A stretch of DNA of 64,000 nucleotides. Source: Pelecanus crispus. Lineage: Eukaryota; Chordata; Aves; Pelecaniformes; Pelecanidae. Positions 26,601 through 38,970 of this stretch are shown one piece after another. Within the stretch, counting starts at the first letter, position 1. Every line of letters starts with the position of its first letter. The stretch covers positions 150,685,967 through 150,749,966 of the forward strand of contig NC_134644.1 of NCBI RefSeq assembly GCF_030463565.1. The letters run 5' to 3'. The notes below the pieces were generated by a model that saw only the letters and a program-made list of their open reading frames with translations, searched no databases and had not been told where the DNA came from. Made by a program: the position numbers and the translations under genes.

Positions 26601-28583
26601 ATGGCGGAGCGGCTCAGCCCAGCTATGTGTGCATCATGCTTTTCTATGAGGTCACCTATTACATAGCAACAGCACGCCATGCTATTCTAGACCGGCAAAG
26701 CCCAGCTTTGTATCGGTCCCACATCCGCACATCCCGGATCTAAATGGGAAACAGCCCGGCAGCAGCCCAGGAACACGGCACGGCCATGTCTGGCTGGGGC
26801 TAAGGGCTGGTGCTGAGGGTCCCACTATTTGAATAAATCCAAGCCATTTGGATAAAATGTGTGAAAATCTATTATTTATTGAACTTCCCCACACACAATC
26901 CTTTCCTTTTTCCTCTTCCTTTCTTCTCACTGCTCTACTTCTGGATGTTTGCTTCAGGAGCTGCTTCTCTCACCCCGGCCTCACCCCGTACTGCACCCTG
27001 CCTCCTGCCTAGTCTCCCCTCCATCTCCTTCCCCACTTTTTTCCTCCTGTTTCTTTTTTGCCTTCCCATGTCTCACCCTGTCTTTCATCCTCTCTTTTCC
27101 TAAGCAAATTCCCTCACTCAGAGGTTTTTGGTTCCCTCTTTTTGAACCAGCTCAACTTCCACTTGTCACCCTGATCTGTCCTGCATCCACCAGCCCGTGT
27201 GAGCTCCCCTCTCTTCCCTAACCCAAATCTTGTTTCCCCTGCCTGGTACTTCTCACGCGCTGCCGCTCCTTCCTTGCCCTCTCCACTAATGAATGCCGTG
27301 TCCGCATGGCACTCAGGAGGCGTCAGTGCGGGTGCCCCCGGTGTACTCAGACCGTTTTAAGCACACCGGGTCTGGCACAGAGCCAGCAGCGTGGTCCCAG
27401 GAGGACCAGGATCGGCGGGCGCAGGTGCCCGGCGGGCAGCCCCGGCTGCTCGGGCTGGGAACGCTGTTGGGCAGCGCTGCAGCCCCCGGATTTTGTGGCC
27501 CTCATGGAGGTCAAGAGGAGGCAACGGTTTGAGGTGAATGAAAAAAGCAATGCACTGGCCCCAGAATTTCAAGACTGAGTTTGCAGTTAGTCAGCTAAGC
27601 TGCACAGGTGGCTCAGAGCCTCTAATCGCTCCCTGCTCCTAATACTGTAACTGCAGATAGTCCTTTATGTGTGGAAGAGTGGCTTTGTTTACCAACCTAC
27701 ATTACACAGGGATTTAGGTGTATGTTGCTTTTATACTAATACTGTACTGCGTTTCCAGCGTATCTTTCCCTCTTCACAGCATCTCTTTTCCTCCTTAATT
27801 CGAGAAGCTTTCTTTAATTCTTTTTCCTACTTATAGTGGCGTGATTGCAGCAAAAATAGGGTAGCTACTAGCCAAAATGTTATTTTTGTTGAAGTTACTA
27901 AAGAGAGGAATACTTAGATTTTAAAATATTTATTTACATTCAAAATAAAGGCATCACATCTGTATAAAACTTTCATTTTAATCTCTGTTTTCAAAAATCC
28001 AGATGCAGATGTTTGTGAAACTTTTTCTAGAAGCTTCTAGTCTATCAAACAAGAGATGCAAAAATATTTACACTGAGAACACTAAACATCTTTTCTAAAT
28101 CTGCAGAATTAAGGCAATGTGAAGTGTAGGCTACTCCCCCTCCTCCGAGCCTCCCTCACGAGCCTAAGCACCCGTTCCTAGGAGCGACTTTCAAATACTG
28201 CCCGGGAATTTATACTAAGCAGAGTGGGACCGCAAAAGCATTTACTCCCCAGTGCAGTGGCCTCGCACCTTCATCCCTATGGGGCCGAGCCAGAGCCGTG
28301 CACAGCCGCCTTCCCTGGGAAAGCTCCTTCCTCTGTCAGCACCGGGCAAAACTTTGATTGACTTTAAAAACTTATTTAAAAATGTACTGATACGGAAAAC
28401 ACTGAGCTCAGCCTGAAGTGAGTGGCTACACAGCAGGGCCCTGCCAGCATGGCTGTAGCAGGGGCAATGCAAACAGGTTGCGTCCCCAGCTGACACGCAG
28501 GCAGGGGTACAGACGGGCACACGGGTGGCACGGCTTCGGCAGAGATCCCACGTGCTGTGCTGGGAGATGTGGTGGCCCCAGGG

Positions 28584-28603
28584 GACAGACAGACAGACAG
28601 ACA
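28584..28603 (+). repeat. (GACA)5 microsatellite
   Basis: Five perfect tandem GACA units. Confidence 0.9.
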
Positions 28604-29251
28604 TCTCCTCTCAGACTTGGCTGTGCTGGTTGAAGGCGGCATCTCTGCTGGCTGCAGGCTAGTGCTAGCCCCAGCAGCCGGACCTGGAGGCCGTCACAGG
28701 GCTGGTTTGGATTTTGGGAGCTAGGGGAGCACGCCCACAAGCTGTCCTGTCGGTGACACCATCGAGGCTGCAGCAGAAGGCGGGGGTAAGGAGGGCTCTG
28801 GGCAGTCCCTGGGCTGCTTGGAAGCCACCGAGAGAATCTCCAGGCTTTCGGGGTCCATCTGCCATCGCCCTCCTCCCAGTAGGAGAAGGGAGCAGCAGAA
28901 CTTTTGCTTCCCTGAAATTCTCGTAGGATCCAGAGAGTGGCTCCATCGCCTCACAGGGCTGAGGGCTGCAGCTGGGAGAAGGTTACAAACCCCCGCTCTT
29001 TCGGCTTTCCCTCCGTGCAGAAATCCCCCAGACTTCTGGCTTTGCAAAAAGCAAATTTGACCTTCCCTGTGCAGATCGGCAGGAAACCTGCCGGCGCGGG
29101 CGGTGCCAGTGGTGCCTTGCCGTAGGCAGCGCCGCGAGCCTCCCACTGCTCTGGCAGCACCTTGACCTGCAGATCCTTTGCTGCACGCTCGTGAGGGCTC
29201 TCCTATGCGCTAGGGCGTTTTGGAGACCCATTCGTGCATCTGAGGGAAGGA

Positions 29252-29267
29252 GATTGATTGATTGATT
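29252..29267 (+). repeat. (GATT)4 microsatellite
   Basis: Four perfect tandem GATT units. Confidence 0.9.
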
Positions 29268-32200
29268 GCTTTTGTTTTTTCAAGCGTAAAAGGAAGTAAA
29301 AACTCTTTTTCTTTTTTTCCTCGGAGATTATTTACGAGGCATTGTCTCTGCTATTGCCAGCTGACATCCTTTGGCGTCACTACCACTCAGTGCACTGAAG
29401 ATGCCTCAAGGTGTGTCAGTCGTGCTTCATGTCAGCGTGCGTTTATGTATCTCTTTGGCTGGGATTGAAAGGTACAGTTTCTAAATCTCCCGGTGACCCA
29501 TTTTGCATGGATCACTGGTGCGATAGAATGTAGCTGCTCCTTCCCATCGTGTTAATGCAAGTTTGCCCATGTTCAAAGCAGCCTGCGCTCCACGTGCCAC
29601 GCTTAGCACATGGGGAGAGCTTGTGCTTGAGCCTCTGCATGAAATGGGGACGGCTGCTACAGGCTTGATATGTTCTGCACAAGTTATGTGCTTTAGGTGC
29701 TTTCGTTGCTATATCACGGCCCTTTTATTTAAACCTTGTAAATTCTTTGGCTTGATAAACACAGGCAGACAGCTGGATTATGTTAATCTGGGGCTCGCAG
29801 TTAGCAAGCACAGCGAATTCTCCCAGGTCGCGGAGGCACCCTCTCCTCCCCAGGTCCCAGGAGCCCCACCAGGCTAAGCTGGGCGACGATGCTCAGCACT
29901 CAGTGCATCAGCAGGAAGAGGACCAAACCTCCTGCGAGGGAGCAACTCAGCACCACCTATGGTCACAGGCTGCCTGCTCGAGTGCCCTTGAAGCCAGTCC
30001 TAGGGATGGCCCTAATTACTACTTAATTAATACTTCCAGCGCAACCCTGTGGCTCCCTGTGCTGTGCTGGCTGTGCGCTGCCCCGCCTGCCTGTGCGCTG
30101 GGCTGGCAAGGAGGGCGGCGGGTAGGCAAAGCCTCGGGGGCCTTTCTAGAAGGCCCCGAGGCTCAGCTGCGATGGCAGATGGGATTCATGGGCAGCTCCG
30201 GCCCCAGGCGCGCTCAGGCTGCCTGCGAGGGCAATGCAAATGTGGCGCACCTGCCCGCAGGGCAGCCCGGCCTTCAGAGCCCTTTCAAGGCTGCCTGGCT
30301 GGGGTACAATGTAAACCTGGCCCTGATTTAGTCCAGGAGCTGGTTCTGCTGGGATGAATCACTTAACCACACAAGCACCCCATGACTCTGCCTCTCATTT
30401 CCATCTTGTGGCCTCTTTTTCCCACTCCTCAGTGGAAATGACAGCCTGATCCTTTCCCGGAGATGCATGGGCATGGACCGCAGCAGAGAAATGCTAGGAA
30501 AACAAGGAAGCCTTCGAGGGTGTTTCGGTTACATAGATGACAGAATGAATCTGGGTGAATGGGTCAGATCCTCCCCATCTTCTTTTGTCATGTGCCCATT
30601 ATCCTCTAATTTTCTTTCATGGAAAAGTAGGTCTTGCCACTTGCATTAAGAGGCATGTGGCAGCTCATAGCATCACATCATGTTCTTGCCAGGCTACAAC
30701 CATATCTTTGTCATGATTCGTATTTTCAAAATCCCATTTAAAAAATGAAAAACTACCTTTTGTTTTTACCTTTTTTTTTTTTTCCCCCCAGTAGTTCAGC
30801 CGTGGGCAACTCACATGTTTCTGAGTCTCGTTTGCCTATTTAAAACAAAAAACAAACTCTAGACACACAAAGTTTTTAATGAAAAGTTAGACTGTGATGC
30901 AGTTGCATGGTCCTGTTCTTTCCTGGGGGCACAACAGGCTCAGTTCTCTAAAAATCACCCAATAAGTCCAAATGAGCTGGGATTATGGTGCAGGACCTCA
31001 CTGCCTTCGCCCAAGTCTAGCCCTACAGAGGCAGCATTTGCTTGTTTGCTTCAACAGGGTTTTCCAACTAGAAAGTGAGGATATGGGCAGATGAACAAGT
31101 TACTGCAAGGAAAACGGGGTGTGAAAATTCAGCATCTCAGCTACTGCCAAGAAACTGCTTTTATGTATTCTTTAACCCCCTCATAAACACAAATTCACTT
31201 CCCCTCTCCCACAAGGCATGAGATAGATGGCTTTTGCTACAAGGTACCACTGGGTAAGAGAGTGCACGTGGACACTTGCCACCAAAGAGCAGCCAAACTG
31301 TAGGTTGACGCTACCTTGTCCTGCAGTTAGTTGGTTGTCTCCCTAAACCCTGGGGCACAAAAGGTTAATTTCCCTAAAAGCCCCACTGTGAAGTCCTGAT
31401 GCAGGTGAGGGAATGGCATGGGAGCTTCCCTGCCCGCCAGCCTTTGCCCCACAGCCACTTGCAGGCAGCAACCTGGTTTGACTGAAATTCTTCAGGTTTC
31501 AGCAACAGGAAATTGCAGCTGAGAGAATGTGCTGTAAGGTGCACTTACACAGCTTCAGTCGCAAGCTGTGAAAAGTAGCAGCTCCCCAAGCTCTCAACTT
31601 TAACACTGCTATTAATACTGTTTTTTCTAATAACATTGAGAACAAGGGAGGATCAGGGCCTCGCTGTAGTAGACAACCTCCCAATGACACTCAAGAAACC
31701 CCCATCCTGCCATCACACAGTTCACTGTCTAAGCACCCCAGCAAATCCCCAAGCACATTACAGTGTCCCAGCCACAATAAAGAGGGTTAGGAAGGCAGCT
31801 TTATTTTAAAACCTGGTTTTCAGGGGTTTCCTCTGCCAGGCAGCAGCAGAGGTGACCTGAAACACTCCTCACGGCAATGATAGATGCTGTTCAGGGGCCA
31901 TGAAAGGAGAAATTGGGGTTTTGGCCAGTGCATTATTCCTTCTCCTTGGGGAGCCCCAGGGACTGTTCTCATACAAGTGTGGGTTGGAGTGCTGCTGGGG
32001 AGAAGACCCCTGCCCCAAAATTGGGTGGGCTTTGTAAACTGCCCCCGAGGAGTTAACACCACGCTGGTTCCTACACGGTGCTCGCCGCTGCGCTCGCCAG
32101 TAATTTGGGCAGACTGTGGTAGTACAAAAGGCTGGTCAGGATGGTTGAATGAACTCCCAGGACTCCCGGCAGCATTGGAGCCTGAAAATAAGTTCCCCCC

Positions 32201-32835
32201 AAAGCAGCCAGGAGAGGGGTGGGTGCATTAGGGGCAAGGCTGGCTGGTTTCTGCCCCGTGGCGAGGCAGGGACCCTTCCTGCTCTCCGGGGACAATAGGC
32301 CCCGTCCTGGGAGCAGACTGGTTTCAATATGGGGCTCTCCATCTTGATCCAGTTTGGATGGGTCAAGACATGTTGAGACATGCCCTTTCAATATGCTGCA
32401 TTTTATTAAAAACAAAGTAGCTGTGGGCCAGATTGTAAAACTAGGTGGGCCTCATTTGTCTGTCCCTACTGTAAGCCAATGAAACCTTCAACATATCCAA
32501 ACTCTCACCTTTTTACCCATTTGAATGAAAAAGCATCACTAATAAAAGAAAATGACTCACCTAATGCTAAACCTGAGCTCTGTAGATCAGCTTTGATCAA
32601 ATTCACTGACATTTGGATAACTGCATTATTATAACTAAAACATCTTTTAAAAGTTTTTTTTTCCAGACGCTCATTCTTTAAACTTTGCTTTGATCACTGT
32701 GCATATCCTTTTCAGCAGAAATTTGTCCACAGAAGGTGAATTTTTTTCATTTGTTTTTCATATGGATTCTCTTTCCTTTGTTCATATTTTAAATCAGTGA
32801 AGCTACCCTTCGAGCTAACCCTTATAATAAAAATG

Positions 32836-32965
32836 CAGCTACTGTGTGGCTTTTAACAACTCATTTAACCCATCTGTGTCTCAGTATTCTTGTTAGCAAC
32901 CCAAGGAAACTAACACTTATTTGTGCAATGAGGCTGATCGTGAGGCTAAATTGGATATATTTTTT
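32836..32965 (+). repeat. Ancient MIR-like SINE fragment
   Basis: The segment reads CTACTGTGTGGCTTTTAACA, then a CATTTAACCCATCTGTGTCT-type block and a CAGT-ATTC block. This follows the order of the MIR/CORE-SINE core (tgtgtggccttgggcaag, cacttaacctctctg, cagtttcc). It is divergent, as expected for an amniote-age insertion. Identified from remembered consensus only. Confidence 0.5.
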
Positions 32966-35900
32966 GTGGGATGAAGTAAACATTTCAGACGGGCAGAGTG
33001 AGAAAGTGGTAGTCTCTGTTATGGTGGTCTAACACCGCCAATTTGTAATGTGTTACAACAGTAGCATTACAAAATGCTGTGTAAAAGAATATTTCTTTCA
33101 GAAAGTAGTTTTGAATTAGGCCAAGTGCTCCAGTTTCCAAATAAGAGTCACAATCCAAGACGATTAAAGTAAATGGAAGCAGGAATGTGTCAGGACAATT
33201 ACAAGTCAAAAGACTGAAATCACTGGAGCTGGAAGGGCAAAAATTCGCCTGGGTATAAATACGTGTCTGTGTATGAAGCTCAGCTTTAAATGCTGAAGAG
33301 GGTAAAGTTTGACTTTTCTTTTGCTATGGAAAAAAATTCACACATCTATGATGCAATAAAATTTAGTTTATCCTTAGAAAAATGCATTTATAACCAATTT
33401 TCCTCTTTCAAGCAAGCAGGAAGACTGTTTAAGTTTTAATTTGCTAATTATCATTTATTGTAATTTGACCATCCAGCTGGGGAAGGCAGACGCTGATCGT
33501 TCATTCCCAAAGTGGGCGGCTATCAGGCTCTAGAGTCAAGATAGTACTTATTAGTGGTTTTTTACAGCGTGGGCAGAGTTCTTGTTATAGCTTGTAACAG
33601 CAGTGGATTAACCGCAAATAATCTTCAAAACTTTGAAGTCTAAAGCTGTAGCACCTTTTACCATATTCTAGGAAAAAGTGAATGTGTTCAAATAACCTTT
33701 GCCGGCAAGATTCTTCCCGTCTCGTACCAAAGTGCAGTCTTTAAGACTCGTATGACTGCCTGCGCGGCCATTTTGCAAACACGTATGCATGTCATCTGAC
33801 AGAACGAGCCCTTAAACTCTGCACGGCTTCTGTCATGAATAAAACTATTTATGAGCACACACATTTGCAAGATCAGGCCCCGCGAACATTAGCTCCACAT
33901 CAAGCTTGTTAGGGATGGCTTGTTTTCCCAAAACACTTTAGGCTGAGGATCCCTATTAATATAAATCTGCTTTATACAGGAGATAGTAATTTTTTAACAC
34001 AGACATTCTCTAATATTTTCATGATGTGGCTCATACCTTAATAGATAGCAGTTGTGATGCAGATCTAGCTGTGCAGCCCACAGTTGCATAACATATTTGT
34101 GGCAATGAGAACCCTAGCCGACATGGAAAATTAATATTAAGAAAATTAATGTAAGGAAAACCTTTAATGGGTTTTTGTCTGTGTCTAATGCAATTTAGCA
34201 GTTAGCAGAAGGAAGGAATTTAGTACCAGGTGAGTAGCCAGCTCTTCAGAAATCATGCTTCGTTGACCACATTTTAAGACCTGCTGTTTTGACTTAGCGC
34301 ATCAGGAGGAATATCTGCTTCATAAACAACAGCGAGACATGAAATGTCTCACTGAGGATCCTGCCTGGCAATCTCAGCTGTCAGATCCTTGCCCACAAGA
34401 AAAAGTCCCTTGGCACAAATGCTTTTCATGTTGGTGCCTTTTCTGCCTGGGGAAATGTTTCGAAAGCTCCGAAACTTCAGCAGGGCAGGAGAGCAGGTTC
34501 CTACTCAAACCTACCTACCAGTGATGGTGAAAAGAAATGCTATCTTTTCATTAGCAGCACCTGCCAAGTCCCCTGGCAAAACAGAAGTAGCAGTTATCCC
34601 AATAAGAAAGGCTGCTCTGCTTATTTATTGCATTTTCAAGAAGCACAGTGTCAAAGCAACAGGGCAGCGTGCCGGCACTCTTCGGCACAACAGGGCAAGG
34701 AATCCTGGACGGGGCCCGACCTTCCCTGCCTCCCAGCCCAGCCTCTCGCGCCGGCTGCCCCCACAGCACACGACTGCCACCCGTCAGAGGACACCGGTGT
34801 TGGTATCAGCTCTTGTTCAAGGTGATCTGTAAAAGGCAGAGGGGTTTAGGTGTTAGGGTCTTTCTGTCCGTTGCCTGGATTTCTCTTGAATCGTGTATGA
34901 AGGAAGTCTGGCGTATTTTTCCCCTTTTGCTGCTAGGAAGGCAGGTACTAGCCCCTTTTGTTTCCTGGGGATTGTGGATGTTAGAGATGATGGAAGCACC
35001 AGATATCTGACATGACATGACGGAAATCAAGGGGGCAAAGAATCCTCGGAAGAAAAGCCATTTTTTCAATTTAGACACCTTGAAATTGTTTTGTTTTGCT
35101 TAGCTCCCACCTAAATTCCTTGAAAACAATACTTAGCGAGAGGGAGGGATTTCTTGGTAAACATCGTGTATTGTCTGCTATTTTTCAAGGACTGGGCAGA
35201 CTCCTAACAGCCTACTGAGTCCTCCCCGAGAGACACCAATTGCGAGAGGAAGGGTTGTATTTGATTGATAAGAAGCTAGTGTGGGTGTCTGCAAATAAAA
35301 AGAGCAGCAAATCCAACTCCTTTATCTCCCTCCCTTCTTGCACGCCAGATCACCTTTAGCATCAGGCCCAGTCCTGCGGCTGCTGCTTTCAGGCAGGTCT
35401 CATCGACACCAGCCATGGCTGCTGACCTGCTCTGGGCACAGAATCAGGCCCCATCTTTCCAAATCCCTTCCCTCCACCCTTTCGTTCCCACAGCCCAAAG
35501 GAAGTGGAAAATGAAAGTGAGTTGTTTTCTGCACTTGTTCAAAATAAAACTGAAACAGACGCCAGAAGGCGTCTGAAAGTGAAAGATAAGAATTATTTTC
35601 TAAAACAGACATAATCTTTTTTTTTTTTTTTGAGAAAACCTCTGCTGCTCATCCTTTCGTTACTGAGAGTGCGTGTAGGCACAGAGGACAAGGCTTATTT
35701 TGTTGCGGAACTGACTATCTTCCTGGAAATCCCAATGGACACATCGAGCAATGTTGTTAAGATGAAGGATCTTTCAGGATTTGGATAGCTAGTTTTACCC
35801 AGATCAGAAATAATTTATTCTCCATAACTAAACTAATTCAGAGAACCTTTAAACCAGATTGACTAGCAATGTATTAATGTACATCATCATCTCAAATATT

Positions 35901-37524
35901 GGCAGTAGCTTGATCACATGTTCAGAAACAATATATTTATAAAACATGCTTATTAAACATAAATATTGGTGCCCATTCTGTGCTGTGCATGCCCATCTTA
36001 TTTACATCTTATTTACATACATTATTTAAGAGAACTTCATTTTGCAGCATGCGGATGATTAATTCATAATAGTCCATATACGAAAAGAAACAGAGTAATG
36101 CAAAATACTGTAATTTTTTTTCCTGGAAGACTGATATAATTAAAATCAAATTTTGTTAGTTGCCTATGTTTTTTTATATAGAGTAAATAACATATATAGA
36201 TTTGGACACATATACATTGCCCCCTCCCAAATACATGAGATGTTTTATGACTAAAACAGTTGCATTTGTCATCAATAATAGCAAAACATGGACTTGATCC
36301 AATTGCTTTGCAGTTTTCTGTCACATAAATGCAGTAAAGAAATATTAAAATAATATATAATTATACTCACCATGCTACAGTAGAAAGGTTTCTGTCTAGA
36401 TTTTGAACTCTATACTCATCTCCATTAGAAACCACTATTTTATCTTGCTTTATGATGTTTCTTTCCTGTCAGAAAATTACTGCTTATATTCTCCTAAAAC
36501 ATTCGGCAGACCCATAAAGATAAAAACGTGCACAAAGGATAGATGACACAAGTTTATATCAAACAATACATATCAAAGAAAAGAGACTCCACGTCCCTTT
36601 TGCTACCTCCACCCATATATTTTAACATTAATCAAATCATTACTACATCATTGCTAGTAGCCACAAATGGCTCATATTCATTCATTTCTTCTCATTTAAA
36701 ATGATTTTGTATTAAATCCTTAACCATCATTATATCAAAATAATATGCTAATAAACATTTTAAAAAGCTTGAAGTAGAACATTTGAACTTTTAGTTCTTG
36801 TTGGGTGGATCCAAAACCGAAAACACATAAAAAGAGAGGAAAATCTAAAATTTCAATTAATCTTAGCCAGAAGTTCAAGCAATGAAAATATGGAAGAGAC
36901 TTTGTAATACCTAATATTCCTTGAAAATATTTTAAATCCACATGTGAATATAAAATAACTTCTCACTTGACTTCTTTGACTCAGAATTGTCAGTGGAATA
37001 AAAAGTTCAGTAATTCCTAAAGGTAGCAAAGTGTGATTTGCTCTAATTTCAGCTTAAATTATCTATTTATCTATATCTGCCTTTTCTCTCTTTCAGAAAG
37101 CAGAGAGGATTTGTTCGTTCACGGTCTTTAAAAACACTGTCTTATTTTCATTAAGCTAAGCCCACTGCTGATGTAATTCTTGCATTACAAAGGTCTTAAT
37201 TTAAACCATGACATAAATGCTTTTCATCAGTTGATTTTTTGTTCTTTGTGCCAGATTTCTTGCATTTTTAAAATAAAGAATATGGTGTGTAATAACTGCT
37301 GCGGGACAGGCTGCTTTATTCTTCAATATGAAAGACAAATGGGGTGTGACATGCATACGTTTCAACATGCAGCACTTACTTCTTCAGGACCTTTACTTTT
37401 TCCACTGTTTTCTCAGTAGACTATTTCACTTCCTTTGAATCGGGCCTAACGATAACACTGGATTTGAAGCACAGTTCTCGGCGTTGAGCACACTGACGGG
37501 ACCAAGAGGTGAAAAGTGCTTCTA

Positions 37525-37597
37525 ATCTCTCTCCTCTCTCTCTCCCCCCCTCCCCCCCGCTCCCTGCCTCCCTCTCCTTCCTTCCCCCCTCCACTCA
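37525..37597 (+). repeat. Polypyrimidine/polypurine tract
   Basis: Almost pure C/T on the plus strand over about 70 nt, starting as a CT-rich microsatellite and grading into C-runs. Such tracts can adopt triplex DNA. Confidence 0.85.
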
Positions 37598-37776
37598 AGG
37601 ATTTGGGGTCTGCAGATGATAATTTACAGAGCGTTTTGGAAGAAGGGTGGGGATGCATTCCTAACACCCCAAATCCTGGTTTGCATTACACATTAGGGAT
37701 TTCAAAGCACACCAAGATTTAATCATAATCAGAAAGTAGAGAAATCGTTTCTACAGCATTCTGCAGCGTCTAGTCC

Positions 37777-37794
37777 TTTTTTTTTTTTTTTTTT
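37777..37794 (+). repeat. Poly(T) run, 18 nt
   Basis: Uninterrupted T run. Confidence 0.9.
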
Positions 37795-38895
37795 ATTGCT
37801 TTGGTATCACTGTAACTAATATAGCAAAATTGTATCATCATCATGTCATACTATCATTGCAATGATCGATGAGTTATGCTAATACATCTGGGAAAACTGC
37901 ATAACTTGTTTAGTTTGGGTATTATTTCGAGTTTGGGAGCTTGGTTAATTTTCAGATGGAGTCAAAAGACACCAGCTGTTTCTCTACTTAAATGTGAAAG
38001 TACAGAAGAAATTTTTCTTGATTAACATTACTAGAAATGAATCAAGATTACAATGGGAAGGATGCAAATATTTTATTTAAGCAGAAGTTTCAATGTGATC
38101 TAGCTGTAGTATGCTAACACCAAACCGCAGTGTTAGTTCATGGATCTCCATGAGGCAATATAGTCAGATACAAAACAGATTTAGAAAATCTCAAAAGAAC
38201 TTTTAAAAAGAATAAAATCTTTTAATGAACTCTGCATCTACTGCATTTTAGAAGATGTTGACCTGATACTTCTATACTTGCCCTGGCTTTATACTTTGTG
38301 CTTAAACAAATGCTCCTAAAAGTTGCTGAAGACAGGATGCAGTGATAGATTGACCTTTAGTCTGTCAATGTTCTTGTATTATGCAGGACATTAAATGAAA
38401 TGGAAAAAGTATCTTTTTGTATTTAGATTAAGTATCTGTGATTAATTAATTTAACTTGATGTAAAGTAATTTAAATAGATTAATTTTATTTCCTGAATAT
38501 TGGGCATCTCAGTAAAATTGAAGCTGCGGAAATAAATATTTTTGTTATTAAATACTTAGGACTACAATATGTTGACTATTTCTAAACTGCAGACTATATC
38601 CATAAGGTTGGATATTATTTAGCTTGTTATTTTATATTTTCTCCTTTATTCACATTATTGTCTGTGCAAAATTTTGTATGGACCTGAGCAGAAAAGGAGA
38701 GCAGGGCTATTCTTTAAGGGTGTGTTCATCTTTACATTTTTTAAACCTACTTTGATAGATTTATATCAAGGCTGAAGTAATTCACTCCGGGACAAAACTT
38801 GGCATCAAAACTTTTAAATACAAGCACATTTTTCTTTTGATTTTTTTTTTAAAGAAAATTTAAAAATCAGTCGGCATGTTCTTAAAGAGAAAGGT

Positions 38896-38970
38896 TTAAG
38901 TCCTGATCCATTTGAAGTCAATGGGAGTTTTGCCATTGACTTCACTGAAGCCAGGACTTCCTTCAAATGA
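38896..38970. repeat. Small palindromic ancient repeat copy
   Basis: TGAAGTCAATGG (38913-38924) and CCATTGACTTCA (38933-38944) are perfect 12-bp inverted arms around an 8-nt loop, flanked by TCCTGATCC and CCAGGACTTC. This matches a sauropsid interspersed repeat containing 'gaagtcaatgggagttttgcc' as I remember it. The family name is not certain. Confidence 0.6.

Larger units (their letters stand above)
24151..32835. other. Downstream intergenic sequence, no supported gene
   Basis: Mixed composition with a small CpG cluster at about 24840-25040. A 19-T run sits at 24366-24384, and there are pyrimidine-rich segments (for example 26890-27250) and short microsatellites. A unique, repeat-free AT-balanced block at 25620-26060 looks like a possible conserved regulatory element. 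ORFs of up to 304 codons here are interrupted, lack recognisable domains and lie in GC-rich DNA. Confidence 0.4.
32966..38895. other. AT-rich intergenic sequence with candidate regulatory blocks
   Basis: No gene recognised. About 33400-33960 is free of visible repeats and has homeodomain-type sites (GCTAATTATCATTTATTG near 33440). It looks like a candidate conserved enhancer, though that is inference. A pyrimidine tract lies at 37525-37597 and an 18-T run at 37777-37794. Confidence 0.4.

Noticed and set aside
34389..34832. 147-codon plus-strand ORF
   Set aside because: Overlapping ORFs in two other frames, no domain and no codon pattern to favour one.
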